Shown here piece by piece: positions 17,035-26,811 of a stretch of 59,167 nt of DNA (position 1 is its first letter; every line of letters starts with the position of its first letter). The translations under genes and the position numbers were made by a program. Source of the stretch: Candidatus Thorarchaeota archaeon SMTZ1-45 (GTDB taxonomy: Archaea; Asgardarchaeota; Thorarchaeia; Thorarchaeales; Thorarchaeaceae). The notes below the pieces were generated by a model. That model saw only the letters and a program-made list of their open reading frames with translations. It searched no databases and was not told where the DNA came from. The DNA is taken from the NCBI GenBank assembly GCA_001563335.1, contig LRSL01000024.1:1-59167 (forward strand). Reading direction: 5' to 3'.

Positions 17035-17633
17035 AATTGGTTAACTCAACGGCAGACACGGAGTATTGCTCGATGTATGAGGAACTAGCCATCTTTGAAC
17101 TATCAATCTGGCTTGGATTATCTGCATGGATTGCCAATGCCACTCCTGTACTGGGTGGTGGTGGAAGACCAATTGATGGAGGCAGAAATTTTCGTGATGG
17201 TCATCGTATATTAGGCAATGGTAAGACAGTTCGAGGATTCATTGTAGGGATGGTTTTCGGTACACTCACTGGTTTGGGACAGTTCCTAGCAACTCCATAC
17301 CTAAGACCAATACTTTCAATGTTCGTTACAATAACACCAGAGATGGATTATGTGCTTAGTATTAGTATTCCGGTAGCATTTCTCATGTCACTAGGAGCCC
17401 TGATTGGGGATTTGATTGGTTCTTTTATTAAAAGAAGAGTGAATGTGAAGAGTGGGGACTCTTCGCCATTTCTTGACCAAATGGGATTCATTATCATGGC
17501 ATTGATTTTTGCAGTCCCACTAATGATGCCAAGCCCAGTCTTTGTGATGATTCTTATACTGACCACGTTAGGAGTACATTGGCTTAGCAATGCGGCGGGG
17601 TATCTGCTAGGACTTAAGAAGAATCCATGGTAA
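17031..17633 (+). CDS. carS: CDP-archaeol synthase
   Basis: Up to 200 aa. Integral membrane protein with about five helices. The conserved N-terminal block NATPVLGGGGRPIDGGRNF, then RILGNGKTVRGFIVGMVFG, and the C-terminal SGDSSPFLDQMGFI segment identify DUF46/CarS, which activates unsaturated archaeol phosphate with CTP in archaeal lipid synthesis. GTG 17031 overlaps the RadB stop; ATG 17073 (MYEELAIFEL) is the alternative start and fits the hydrophobic N-terminus well. The radB-carS link is positional, with no obvious functional tie. Confidence 0.88.
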   Translation: MKLVNSTADTEYCSMYEELAIFELSIWLGLSAWIANATPVLGGGGRPIDGGRNFRDGHRILGNGKTVRGFIVGMVFGTLTGLGQFLATPYLRPILSMFVTITPEMDYVLSISIPVAFLMSLGALIGDLIGSFIKRRVNVKSGDSSPFLDQMGFIIMALIFAVPLMMPSPVFVMILILTTLGVHWLSNAAGYLLGLKKNPW

Positions 17634-17766
17634 ATATGGTCTAAGGAAAACCATAAAAGGTGACTAAAAAAACACTATCCCAACTACATCAATTCCACTG
17701 GAGTGCTTCAATATCCATGTGATTTGATGAGTGCTCAAGTTTCTATAAACCGGAGTAGTCCTAACA

Positions 17767-18627
17767 ATGATGGTCAAGGATTGCATGCAATCGGACGTAG
17801 TGTACGTATCAGTGCCAGGAACCAGAGAAGATGTTCTTCAACTTATGGCTGAAAAACAAATCAATGGTGTTCCCGTTGTGAAAAAGGGAACAAAGCTACT
17901 TGTAGGGATGGTCACAAGAACAGACCTTCTCCAAAAGGCAGATGAGAATCAGCTGGCAATGCTCATGGTAAGAGACCCCGAAACCGTCACTCCTAGGACT
18001 GACATTAAGACAGCTCTGAAGATAATGATTGAGAAGAATTTCAGAAGACTCCCTGTTGTTGAAAAAAATGAACTTGTAGGATTGATTTCGGTTCCAGATA
18101 TCCTTGGAGCCACACTTGAAAAAGACAAAAAGTACGGTTCAATGGAAATATCTAATTTTGTCACTCGAACAGTGAATGCTGTCTGGGAGAAGACTCCGCT
18201 TCCGCTCTCATACATGATAATGGAGATGGCTGGGAAGAATGGACTAGTTGTGCTTGGTGAGGGAGGCGGTGTGACAGGTATGATTACTGTGAGTGATTTT
18301 ATACGCCTCTCAGAAGTCACAGTTGAAAATAACATCTCACAGACTTTCAGCGGCACAGATAGCGCTGTAGATTGGGGATGGACTTCAAAAGATTTCCTTG
18401 TCGTTACCAAGAAACTACTTCGGTTACCGAGTAAGGCAGTAGAAGATGTGATGACTAGGAACATCATTAGCTTTACCGAGATCACTACTGTTTCTGAATG
18501 TGTCAAGACTCTTCGAAACGAGGAGATTGATCAAGCACCTGTATTGTCTGTCACTGGAGGCCTTATTGGCATGATTGAGGATCAGGAACTGTTGCATCTG
18601 GCTCTTGAATCGCAGAGTGAGGACTAG
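17767..18627 (+). CDS. Four-CBS-domain protein
   Basis: 286 aa made of four CBS repeats (roughly residues 1-60, 65-120, 135-190 and 215-280). Repeats show the usual VKDCMQSDVVYV, INGVPVV, LVGMVTRTDLL and MTRNIISF...IDQAPVLS...LIGMIEDQELL patterns. CBS pairs bind adenine nucleotides and act as energy or ligand sensors. No effector domain is attached, so the regulated partner is unknown. It starts at a double ATG with no strong ribosome-binding sequence, so a short-leader transcript is possible. It converges on polC with a four-base overlap. Confidence 0.85.
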   Translation: MMVKDCMQSDVVYVSVPGTREDVLQLMAEKQINGVPVVKKGTKLLVGMVTRTDLLQKADENQLAMLMVRDPETVTPRTDIKTALKIMIEKNFRRLPVVEKNELVGLISVPDILGATLEKDKKYGSMEISNFVTRTVNAVWEKTPLPLSYMIMEMAGKNGLVVLGEGGGVTGMITVSDFIRLSEVTVENNISQTFSGTDSAVDWGWTSKDFLVVTKKLLRLPSKAVEDVMTRNIISFTEITTVSECVKTLRNEEIDQAPVLSVTGGLIGMIEDQELLHLALESQSED

Positions 18628-21600
18628 GATTCGAAGAAATCTGTCAGTGTTGTTTGTTCTGAAACAAAGAGAGAATCCAGAGAAACCTTAATGAGTTTCA
18701 GCCGTTCTTGCAGATATTGATCTAAGCCGTGCTCTTCAATGATTTTTCGAGTAACTTCTAGGTACTTGGAGATGTTCTTCTGCCTTACTGTTAATGAGAG
18801 ACCGCTCCCACATGTACAACTACCTGATAATGGGATTCGTCTGTAAATTCTTCGACATTTCTGACACTGAATCTTCTGTGTAGAATATGCTCTCAGATTC
18901 CCTCGAATATCACGGAAGAAATGATGTGAGAGAACACGTTCTGCAACATCTTTTGCATCAACTGCGGAGATGAGAGTTGCTAGTTTCAATTGGGCACTCA
19001 ATTTCTCGTCCATGCTACCCAATATCTTATACCTCGTGTTTTTGGGTCCAGAGTCGAATGATGATGTACCATGCGTATATCCAAAGCCCTCGTACTGCAT
19101 GGCTGAATTAAGACGTGATGCAATTATGTCAACCAGTTTCTCAACATCCTTAGGAGGTCTTGCATTTGCAACCATATTGTAAAACTCAGCAGGATATCGC
19201 CTACAGACCTCCATGTTGTGACTCTCATCATCAACCTCAGTTGGCTTAAGAATGACAGATAAGACCAGAGGAGCGTCCATGAGCCCACCTCTTCCCGCTG
19301 GGAGATAGTTCTTGGAGAAGTTGAGAAGAGCATCAAGAACCAATATGAGTGCATCCTCATCCCCATCACAGTTTCTTCTCTTTGCTGCGTGCCAATAGGG
19401 ATGAGCATAACAAACACTTGCATTAGTGAACCCAATAATGCGACCAATTATCCCAGCTGATGTATGAGGTGCAAGACCAATTACAAGCTGGCCAATCACA
19501 TCCTCTTGAGCATCGAACCTATAGAATCGGTCTAAATTGTATATTTTTTCTAGGCAATCATCAATGAAGCTACCTACTCGTACCAAGTACATTGCACAGT
19601 TCTCTGGCACTACAATGTCCTGAACCTTGAGTTCAACTACTTGGTCATCAGAAATCAGAGGCGCTCCATCTTGATCTGTGATGTAGCCTAACTGATGTAG
19701 ACGGTCGATTGGAGTGCCAATCTCCCTTGGTGTGAAATGTGTCAGAGGAGCATCAGTCGCATCAAATCGAGCAGTCCCATCACGATAGCAGTAAACATCG
19801 TGTTTAGCACGAAGAATACCCTTTCCAAGGTATTCAGGTATCTTATAGTTACTAGTGAGTCCTAGAACACCACGGACCCCATGTGCCTCAAACTCTTTGA
19901 CCTCAGTCTTGACGCGATTAATTAGACCCGTTATATCTACTACTACTTTTTTCGTCACGCGTATTAAGTTCACATCATGACTAAATTGGCACATTCCAGT
20001 GTTAGGATCAACTGGTCGTCCGCAATCGTCATGAGAACACCATGGTTGAATATTCGTATGTACTCCGCATTTTGTGCATCTTGACTCAAAGGTTTCAGAG
20101 GAGCAACTTGGACATATCCTGGAAACCATTTCAAGCTCAACACCAATGGATTCAGGGATTCCAGATCCAATCTTTTCTTCTTCGAACAAGTCAAGTGTCG
20201 AAATGTGCTCCACACTTTTTGCCACTTCTTCAATTCGACGTTCAGTTCCTTTTGTACGACCAACAGGAAATAGTACTTGAACAGGTGGTTTCATCCTTCT
20301 TTCTTCAGCCTTTTCAGGTCGACCCATCCTTGCTCCAATGGAGAAACCAACTTTATCCATCAGTTTTACTGAAGCCACAGAGTTCATCAAATCAAGGGAT
20401 GATTTTCCTTTTGGAGTCGAACTCCTCTTTCCAAGCTGTGCGAGAATAGAAACTGAGTCATCGCTGAGATGGATTTTCTTATTGTTAGAAGTAATTGTAT
20501 GAGGTATTGCAGCCTTTTCCAGCAGGCTCTTGTATTTTGATTTGAAAGGAAGAGTCATTATGGTCTCTTTGATGGTGTGTTTTACTAGAAGCCACTCTCT
20601 CAACTCAAGGGTTTCTTCAGGAGTAAGTGCCATCCAGCGATATAGATAGAATGGGTGAAGCGGAATTTTCAGTTTTTTCGATAGGATAACCGCTTGGGAG
20701 GCGCTTGGAATCTGCAATAGTGGTGAGTCTACGAACTGATTAACATCTTCGGGGGTCAATCCTGATTTAGAGAGATACTTTTCTAATTCAGGCAGTTCGA
20801 TTTTAGAAACTGCATGGTCAAGGTCATGTGACCACCATTCCTCACAATATCCAGCTGGTACTAATGGATGATTGTTCTCAAGGAACTCACCTAGTGCAAC
20901 AAGAATATCACCGAGGTATAGAATCTTCTCAATCTTTCCCTCTAGCATTTTGGCTTCGTTGGTGTTACGCACTCGTACCACAGACCCATCTTTGAGACGG
21001 ACAATAGGTCCTTCGATAGAATCAACTGGAGTAACTATGGAGCCCTTTCCAGGTCGCTCAGTTCGAATGTGAGTACCAGGAGCAAGAAACTCTTCCACTA
21101 TGTACATGGTTGCTGGATGTACCCCAACGCCAGCAAGTCCAGTATTTCGAGACCTGCCATATCTAAGTCTAAACCCACCAATATGTGAAGGGTGAGAGAA
21201 CACAGGACGTCCACCTATGACATCAGCTAAGTAGTCAGATTTTGGCTCAAGTTTTTTATCTAGTGTATCTTCCTCCTTACTAGATGCCACCTTCGACATT
21301 CTATTGGAGAGTTCATCGAGCCATTCCCAGCCGCTGATTTGGATTCCGCTAACAATCTTTGCTAGCTTCACCGCTCTCCCAACAACGCCATCACTGAGGA
21401 CAAGAACAGCTCCTCCACGGACCCTGTTTGTTTCAATTCGTTCTAGATCACGACTTCCTGAAACTTCAAACTCCTCAGTGGGCTCACCGGTCAACATTAT
21501 TGGCAACCGTGACGCAGCAAATCGTATCAGATCAGGATAAACCGGGTATTGAAGGTGAACTAATCGAGCATAGAGTTCAACTTCTTCCAAAGCACGCTCG

Positions 21601-22160
21601 GTTTCTTCTACTGTAGCTTTGAATGCAGGCAGGTTTAGCACTTGACGAACGTAATCTGCGACTAGTACAGTCATAGCAGCCTCAGTTCCCCCTGCAGCTC
21701 GGATAGGTCCAGCAAGGTACAATGCTAGATATCTATCATCTCCGGAACCCCTGATACGAACTTTAGCTATTCCTTCAAGGGGGGCTGCTGTGATGCTTTC
21801 TGTGAGAATTGATAGTGCGACCCGGACAGCCTTATCCGCGGCTTTCTCTGCATCTTCAATTTGACCAAGCTTTCCCTCTGCAATTTCTTTCGCTATGGCA
21901 AAGGCAACTTCTTCACGAGATTTTCCTTCTTGTAACTCGCGGATACGTTTGGCTACCCCTATTGGACCCTCCAGAGTGGCTTCAACTCGTGCAGCTACAT
22001 CATGAGCTGGAGGTATCTCGACTCTAGTTGTTGGGTCAAATCCTTGTAGTCGAGCTGTTTCTGCAATGGCATAGAGTGTGTGTACTTCCTCATTTATCAT
22101 GCTGAAATACTGTTTGTAGAAGATACTGTGCTCGGGAATACTCGGGTCAGGTTCGGTCAC
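18624..22160 (-). CDS. polC: DNA polymerase II (PolD) large subunit DP2
   Basis: 1178 aa, typical length, no intein. The two-barrel active site includes the acidic NCDGDED motif (about residues 930-936), with conserved YCYRDGTARFDATDAPLTHF upstream. Zinc motifs occur in the middle (CPSCSSETFESRCTKCG and a second four-ligand set CSHDDCG...C...H) and near the C-terminus (CQKCRR...CTCG). The last ten residues, QTTLTDFFES, form a PCNA-interacting (PIP) box. DP2 is the catalytic subunit of the archaeal replicative polymerase D. It is divergent from the RPA gene, placing two fork components on one intergenic region. Confidence 0.96.
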   Translation of the reverse strand: MTEPDPSIPEHSIFYKQYFSMINEEVHTLYAIAETARLQGFDPTTRVEIPPAHDVAARVEATLEGPIGVAKRIRELQEGKSREEVAFAIAKEIAEGKLGQIEDAEKAADKAVRVALSILTESITAAPLEGIAKVRIRGSGDDRYLALYLAGPIRAAGGTEAAMTVLVADYVRQVLNLPAFKATVEETERALEEVELYARLVHLQYPVYPDLIRFAASRLPIMLTGEPTEEFEVSGSRDLERIETNRVRGGAVLVLSDGVVGRAVKLAKIVSGIQISGWEWLDELSNRMSKVASSKEEDTLDKKLEPKSDYLADVIGGRPVFSHPSHIGGFRLRYGRSRNTGLAGVGVHPATMYIVEEFLAPGTHIRTERPGKGSIVTPVDSIEGPIVRLKDGSVVRVRNTNEAKMLEGKIEKILYLGDILVALGEFLENNHPLVPAGYCEEWWSHDLDHAVSKIELPELEKYLSKSGLTPEDVNQFVDSPLLQIPSASQAVILSKKLKIPLHPFYLYRWMALTPEETLELREWLLVKHTIKETIMTLPFKSKYKSLLEKAAIPHTITSNNKKIHLSDDSVSILAQLGKRSSTPKGKSSLDLMNSVASVKLMDKVGFSIGARMGRPEKAEERRMKPPVQVLFPVGRTKGTERRIEEVAKSVEHISTLDLFEEEKIGSGIPESIGVELEMVSRICPSCSSETFESRCTKCGVHTNIQPWCSHDDCGRPVDPNTGMCQFSHDVNLIRVTKKVVVDITGLINRVKTEVKEFEAHGVRGVLGLTSNYKIPEYLGKGILRAKHDVYCYRDGTARFDATDAPLTHFTPREIGTPIDRLHQLGYITDQDGAPLISDDQVVELKVQDIVVPENCAMYLVRVGSFIDDCLEKIYNLDRFYRFDAQEDVIGQLVIGLAPHTSAGIIGRIIGFTNASVCYAHPYWHAAKRRNCDGDEDALILVLDALLNFSKNYLPAGRGGLMDAPLVLSVILKPTEVDDESHNMEVCRRYPAEFYNMVANARPPKDVEKLVDIIASRLNSAMQYEGFGYTHGTSSFDSGPKNTRYKILGSMDEKLSAQLKLATLISAVDAKDVAERVLSHHFFRDIRGNLRAYSTQKIQCQKCRRIYRRIPLSGSCTCGSGLSLTVRQKNISKYLEVTRKIIEEHGLDQYLQERLKLIKVSLDSLFVSEQTTLTDFFES

Positions 22161-22271
22161 AACAAATCATCATCTCTCTGTCATGATAGCGTATTTTGTG
22201 TTTCGCTTGATGAAGCCAAGAAATGCTCCAAGCTCGTGCTTGTTGAGGAGATTACTTTAAAGCGATTAGAC

Positions 22272-24110
22272 ATGACCATAAAACAGCCTATACCACCACA
22301 TAGGATACAGAAGGTGACCCATTTGCTTACTCTTGAAGAAACGATTGAACTGATTTTAAAGCATAGATCCGACTATGAACGTAAAGACATACTGAGGATG
22401 ATTGAAGAGAAACGGGAGGAACTTGGACGTGAGGTGATCAATGACGAGTCAGCTGCAATGATAGTAGCTAGAGAACTCGGAGTTGATCTTCATCAAATTT
22501 CACCCAAAGCGCGCCAGAGGATTGAGGATATTACTGAAGCAACAAGAAACATAGCTCTCACTGCTAAGGTAATCAACATAGGCACAATCCGAACATTTTC
22601 CCGAAAAGACGGGGGAGGAGAGGGAAAAGTCGCTAGCATAATGGTTTCAGATGAAACGAGTACTATCAGAGTTGTTCTCTGGGATGACCTTACAAACATT
22701 GTGTCTGAGAATGGTATCTCTATTGACGATATTATTCAAATACGCGGGGCATATGTGAAAAAAGGACTTGGAGATACATTAGAACTGAATATGGGCAGGA
22801 TGGGACAGATCAGAGTCTTAGAAGATTATGAGATTGAAGAGCTTGGCATTGATTTTGGTGATTCATCAACCGCTGATCAAAAAATCGCTGACCTGAAAGA
22901 GGGTCTTTTCAACATCAGTCTAAAGGTGAAGATTCAACGCGTATTTCAGCTATCTACCTTCACAAGACAAAGGGATGGTTCTGAGGGACGAGTGCTAAGC
23001 ATTATTGGGGCAGATGAAACAGGATCTGCCCGAATTGTCTTTTGGGACGAAAAAGCCTCAGAAATGGAGAAAGCAGAAGAGGGTGAAGTCATTCAACTTC
23101 GTGGAGTAAATACGAGACTGAATCGAGATGGTAGTGAAATCGAAGTGCATGTTGGACGTGCAGCTTCAATAGAGAGAGCCCTAAAAGAGAGAATTGATGC
23201 TGTGAAGGTGACACTGTCTGAAGGTGGTTCAGAACCACTTGGATTGAAGAATATAGTAGATCTTACAACGGGTATGTGGGATGTCGATATTGAGGGGAAA
23301 GTTGTCACTGTCTATGATGTGACCAACTTCACGACTAAGGATGGACGAGATGGACAGGTTAGAAACGTTATTCTTGCAGATGAGTCGGGAAAAACTCGCG
23401 TTACTTTTTGGAATGATGATGTCGATAAGATAGAGGATATCAAAGAGGGCGATGTCATCAAGATTCTTCATGGATATGTAAAAGAGGGGTTCAGAGGCGG
23501 TGTTGAATTCCAAGTTGGGCGCAAGGCAGAGATTCAAATCAACCCTAAGGGGTCCAAGCTCCAGAAACTTGATGTTTCACAGGTGTCGCTCCAACCTATG
23601 GCGAAGGCCTCAAGAGTGCTAATTGGGGATATTAATGATAATACAGAAGGTAAAAGTGTGGAGATTTGTGGTATAGTTGTAAATTTGAGTCAAACAGTCA
23701 CTCCAATCTATCAAGCTTGCCCAAGTTGTAGCAAGAAATTAGATGAAACAGATGGTGAATATGTTTGCAAATCCTGTGGAAAAGTCGATAGACCTGAACC
23801 TAGAATGTTATACAAAATAACTGTCGATGATGGATCAGGTTCAATCAGAGTCACGCTCTTTGGCAAAGTTGGAGAAGAGTTGCTTCAAATGACTGCAGAA
23901 GAGGCTAATGAGATGATAAAGAAGACTGGAAGAGGGGTTCAGCCTCTTGTTGAAAACTCGGACAAGGTTGTTGGAAAATATATTGCAGTCTATGGCCGTG
24001 TGAAGAAATTCCGAGATTCGTTTGATCTTTCAGCAAGTGGATTTGAGTTTGCTGATCCTGTAAGAGAAATTAAACGGATGAAAGAAGAAATTCAAAAAGA
24101 AGTAGGTTGA
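22272..24110 (+). CDS. Replication protein A, multi-OB-fold ssDNA-binding protein
   Basis: 612 aa from ATG 22272 (MTIKQPIPPHRIQ). The frame is open upstream but overlaps PolD and looks non-coding. An N-terminal helical segment precedes at least three similar OB folds (repeats of the form RDGxxGRVxxIxxADExxxxRVxxWD near residues 115-170, 225-290 and 350-410). A C-terminal zinc-containing OB fold follows, with CPSC...CKSC at about 483-506. RPA protects single-stranded DNA at forks and repair sites. Start sites of this gene and polC are about 110 bases apart and divergent. Confidence 0.9.
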   Translation: MTIKQPIPPHRIQKVTHLLTLEETIELILKHRSDYERKDILRMIEEKREELGREVINDESAAMIVARELGVDLHQISPKARQRIEDITEATRNIALTAKVINIGTIRTFSRKDGGGEGKVASIMVSDETSTIRVVLWDDLTNIVSENGISIDDIIQIRGAYVKKGLGDTLELNMGRMGQIRVLEDYEIEELGIDFGDSSTADQKIADLKEGLFNISLKVKIQRVFQLSTFTRQRDGSEGRVLSIIGADETGSARIVFWDEKASEMEKAEEGEVIQLRGVNTRLNRDGSEIEVHVGRAASIERALKERIDAVKVTLSEGGSEPLGLKNIVDLTTGMWDVDIEGKVVTVYDVTNFTTKDGRDGQVRNVILADESGKTRVTFWNDDVDKIEDIKEGDVIKILHGYVKEGFRGGVEFQVGRKAEIQINPKGSKLQKLDVSQVSLQPMAKASRVLIGDINDNTEGKSVEICGIVVNLSQTVTPIYQACPSCSKKLDETDGEYVCKSCGKVDRPEPRMLYKITVDDGSGSIRVTLFGKVGEELLQMTAEEANEMIKKTGRGVQPLVENSDKVVGKYIAVYGRVKKFRDSFDLSASGFEFADPVREIKRMKEEIQKEVG

Positions 24111-24182
24111 AACGACCACTGCATTATTGATTCCACATTCTTTTATTAAAAGAGCATATTATTCATTATTATAAAACATGAA

Positions 24183-24473
24183 GTGTTTGTGAAACACGCA
24201 ATGAGTCCTGTTCGAATAGTTGTTGCAGAACGCAACTATCTAAGAGGTGTTCTTAGAGCATTCCTAGAAGGAAAAAAGAATCAAAACTATGTTTTAGGGT
24301 GTTTCAGAAACGTTCCTATATCAATTTTCGATGAGATTGCACAAGAGCTTTCAAACTATTCTCATACACTTCGATTTGGCGAACTCTATAAGATAAGAAA
24401 AAAGCTCTTGAATCAGCTCAAGAACAGAGAGGAAAAAACTCGTTGGAGTCCTTGGGCTCTCAGTAAGTATTAA
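24183..24473 (+). CDS. Conserved-looking hypothetical protein
   Basis: 96 aa from GTG 24183, or 90 aa from ATG 24201 (MSPVRIVVAERNYL). It is basic, without membrane segments or cysteine pairs; the C-terminal half (IRKKLLNQLKNREEKTRW) is helical. I do not recognise a family. A TATA-like TTTATTAAAAG lies about 35 bases upstream, consistent with its own promoter. It is convergent with the cysteine desulfurase gene. Confidence 0.5.
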   Translation: MFVKHAMSPVRIVVAERNYLRGVLRAFLEGKKNQNYVLGCFRNVPISIFDEIAQELSNYSHTLRFGELYKIRKKLLNQLKNREEKTRWSPWALSKY

Positions 24474-24487
24474 CCACTATTTGAGAG

Positions 24488-25729
24488 CTACTTACTTGCT
24501 TCGATGAGTGTTTCCATTCCTGAGAGAAAAGTATCGACATCAAAGCGGTTATTGTAAAGGTAGAAACTAGCTCTTGCAGTCCCCCTCTTTGGATCGATAC
24601 CCATTTGGTAGTGAAATGGTCCAACGCAGTGCCAACCACTACGGACCATGACATTGTATTCATCATTTAGAAAAGTAGCCACATCATGTGCAGACGAAAT
24701 TGTGTCAACCGTGAATGTAACAAGTCCGGTCTTGATATTGATATCATCGGTTCCAAGGATGTGGACATGTTCCATATCGCGAAATCGTTCTAAGACCATT
24801 TCAAGTAGGGAACGTTCATACTTCTCAATCTCATGCATTCCTATTGTCAGAAGATATTCCGCTGCTGCACCTGCTCCTATTGCACCAGCATAGTTCTGCA
24901 ATCCGGCTTCGAATTTCTCAGGAGGAGGTAGATATTCAGGGAGTATCTTTCCATTCTCAAAACGGACATCACTCACAGTATCTCCGCCATAGAAAAACAT
25001 GTTCATGGACTTGAGATGCTCTAACTTACCGTATAGAACACCCATCCCTGTTGGTCCGCACATCTTATGGACTGAGATTGCTGAAAAATCAACATTGAGG
25101 TCTTGAACATCAAGTGGATGGTGTGGTGCATATTGAGCATCATCACTCATAACCAAAGCTCCGTGATCATGTGCAATTTCTGCGATTTCTTTCATGGGAG
25201 TAATTGTGCCAGTGACGTTGGAGGAATGGACAATTGAAACAAGACTAGTATCGTGGTCTATTGTCCTCTTCCAATCTTCAATGTCAAAGGTGCCATCGGA
25301 CCGTGCCTTCACAATCTCGATACCTAGTCCATCTCTTCTTGCCCTTTCTATGAAGGGAAGTGAGCCGCTGTGATGTTCAAGGGATGTTGTAACAATCTTA
25401 GAGTCCTTTGGTAGTTTTACTGAAGTTGCAACAATATTCAGTGACTCTGTCGCATTTCTAGTCCAGATGCATTCGCTTTCATCAGCAGCATTCAAGAATT
25501 TTGCAAACTTCTCTCTGGCTTCAATATATGCATTAGAGGCCTCTTCTCCAAACTTATGGATGCTTCGTCCTCCACAAGCTGGATATTGTTCATAATACTC
25601 ATTCATGGCATTTATGACCTGTCGTGGTTTGAGAGCCATGCAGGCACTATCTAGATACACTACTGGTTTATTGTTGATAGTGCGTCGAAGAGCAGGAAAG
25701 TCATTTCTGATTTTGGCCCAGTTCACCAT
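24488..25729 (-). CDS. Cysteine desulfurase, SufS/CsdA-like (class V aminotransferase)
   Basis: About 413 aa from ATG 25729 (MVNWAKIRNDFP); a longer frame to 25756 would overlap the upstream gene. Class V PLP fold: the VYLDSACMALKP opening, NATESLN, TSLEHHSG, MSDDAQYAPHHPLD, the PLP lysine in SVHKMCGPTG, and the active-site Cys region RSGWHCVGPFHY near the C-terminus. The enzyme releases persulfide sulfur from cysteine for Fe-S clusters or thionucleosides. It follows a small winged-helix gene by five bases in the same transcript. Confidence 0.9.
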   Translation of the reverse strand: MVNWAKIRNDFPALRRTINNKPVVYLDSACMALKPRQVINAMNEYYEQYPACGGRSIHKFGEEASNAYIEAREKFAKFLNAADESECIWTRNATESLNIVATSVKLPKDSKIVTTSLEHHSGSLPFIERARRDGLGIEIVKARSDGTFDIEDWKRTIDHDTSLVSIVHSSNVTGTITPMKEIAEIAHDHGALVMSDDAQYAPHHPLDVQDLNVDFSAISVHKMCGPTGMGVLYGKLEHLKSMNMFFYGGDTVSDVRFENGKILPEYLPPPEKFEAGLQNYAGAIGAGAAAEYLLTIGMHEIEKYERSLLEMVLERFRDMEHVHILGTDDINIKTGLVTFTVDTISSAHDVATFLNDEYNVMVRSGWHCVGPFHYQMGIDPKRGTARASFYLYNNRFDVDTFLSGMETLIEASK

Positions 25730-25734
25730 GCTGA

Positions 25735-25968
25735 TCAATCCTTCACCAGTTGCCACCGATAACCTCCCTTGCCAAATTTCTTTGTGATTAGACCCATTTC
25801 TACTAGCTGATCAGCAGCAGCTACAAAAGTATCTCCGCCTGCACAATCAATACAAATCTTGGCAAATTTGTCAGTCATTGCAATCTCAAGTATCTCTTTT
25901 GTTGTTAGCGAATCAGTAGATTCAAGGATTTTGAGTACACACTGAGCGTTTTTAGGGAGGTCTGACAT
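25735..25968 (-). CDS. Small winged-helix protein paired with cysteine desulfurase
   Basis: 77 aa from ATG 25968 (MSDLPKNAQCVLKIL). A winged-helix pattern is visible: a recognition-type helix region TTKEILEIAMTDKFA, then AADQLVEMGLITKKFGKGGYRWQLV as the last helix and wing. Cysteines at CIDCAGG, plus one near the N-terminus, could bind metal or a cluster. Tight linkage to the cysteine desulfurase suggests a redox or Fe-S-responsive regulator of sulfur transfer, but no binding site is evident and this is inference. Confidence 0.6.
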   Translation of the reverse strand: MSDLPKNAQCVLKILESTDSLTTKEILEIAMTDKFAKICIDCAGGDTFVAAADQLVEMGLITKKFGKGGYRWQLVKD

Positions 25969-26125
25969 TGTTAGCCAGCGGAACAACAAGCAATAAGAAA
26001 CCTTCGTAATAGACCTGAAGGCATTCAACAAAACGCTTAAATGAACACCTGAGCCGATGAGCCCGCTCTATTTCTTTCGGGGCTACTGCTCTGAGATGTG
26101 TGAAATAGGTAAAGGGTGAATCTTC

Positions 26126-26377
26126 ATGGGAAGAAGACGAAGGCAAAAAGTACGTCGGCGACCACAAAAACGCATTCCAGATGTGTATCCATGTCCAGAT
26201 TGTGGAAATACAGCAATCAAGATTGAGCTTTATCGTGATAATGGTTTAGCCACAGTGAAGTGTGGGTCTTGTGGTCTTGAGATGACCGTTGATGAAGTCA
26301 ACCCTCTGACGGAGCCAGTAGATATCTATGGATCATTTATTGATAGATTCTATGAGAGTCGAAAAGCTGAGGTCTGA
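26126..26377 (+). CDS. Transcription elongation factor 1 (Elf1) homologue
   Basis: 83 aa. A basic N-terminus starting MGRRRRQKVRRRPQKR is followed by a four-cysteine zinc ribbon (YPCPDCGNTA ... VKCGSCGLEM) and the conserved tail LTEPVDIYGSFIDRFYES. This closely matches eukaryotic ELOF1 (MGRRKSKRK..., CPFC...C..C, LSEPVDVYSDWID). Elf1 binds RNA polymerase near the DNA entry side during elongation. It is known from some archaea, Asgard and TACK included. It is divergent from the winged-helix/desulfurase pair. Confidence 0.88.
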   Translation: MGRRRRQKVRRRPQKRIPDVYPCPDCGNTAIKIELYRDNGLATVKCGSCGLEMTVDEVNPLTEPVDIYGSFIDRFYESRKAEV

Positions 26378-26443
26378 CAAAGTACAACATCTATCATTCA
26401 GCAATGGTTATAAGCGGACTCAGTCCGAAGGCACAAGATTCTG

Positions 26444-26560
26444 ATGCAGACCGTTGAAACCTTAATTTCTATCATATTTATTTTACTTGCTGCAATGGGA
26501 ATCCTTGCAATTATTCTTACTATGGGCTATATGGTCTACGGTGAGGAGGAAGAGGAATAG
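26444..26560 (+). CDS. 38-aa single-pass membrane mini-protein
   Basis: ATG 26444 to TAG 26560: an N-terminal MQTVETL, one hydrophobic helix of about 24 residues (residues 7-32), then a short acidic tail YGEEEEE. Such proteins are often missed by annotation. The clean helix plus charged tail, and a gap of only eight bases before the next gene, support real coding. Function unknown; it may be a small accessory subunit of a membrane protein encoded elsewhere. Confidence 0.5.
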   Translation: MQTVETLISIIFILLAAMGILAIILTMGYMVYGEEEEE

Positions 26561-26568
26561 ACCACGGG

Positions 26569-26811
26569 ATGTTGTTCCCGATGAAGAGTTCGATTTTACG
26601 CACTGCATTTGAAAAGGTGGCACCGCACATCTCCAATCTTGAGTCTATGAAGAGTCTTGTTGACGAGGTTGAAAAGTCGACTGATTCTCTTGAATCGATT
26701 CTAATGGAGTTGGAGTCAAGGTTAGAAGATGCAGAAGTTACCCTAAGGACTGATATACGCATCTTGATTAACGAATGTCGACATTTGGGTGACAGGATGA
26801 CTCCCAAATGA
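26569..26811 (+). CDS. Small coiled-coil protein coupled to Lhr helicase
   Basis: 80 aa, almost entirely helical with heptad-like spacing (VAPHISNLESMKSLVDEVEK, STDSLESILMELESRLEDAE). The ATG start lies nine bases after the mini-protein. The stop overlaps the ATG of the helicase (ATGA), so the two are translationally coupled. No known family; a partner or stoichiometric regulator of the helicase is a reasonable guess only. Confidence 0.6.
   Translation: MLFPMKSSILRTAFEKVAPHISNLESMKSLVDEVEKSTDSLESILMELESRLEDAEVTLRTDIRILINECRHLGDRMTPK

Noticed and set aside
17949..18506. A 185-codon open frame antisense to the CBS protein
   Set aside because: It lies wholly antisense to a well-recognised four-CBS gene, has serine-rich low-complexity content and no ribosome-binding sequence or homology pattern.
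22080..22271. Longer N-terminus for the RPA protein
   Set aside because: It overlaps the PolD start region and lacks family similarity; ATG 22272 begins the recognisable sequence.
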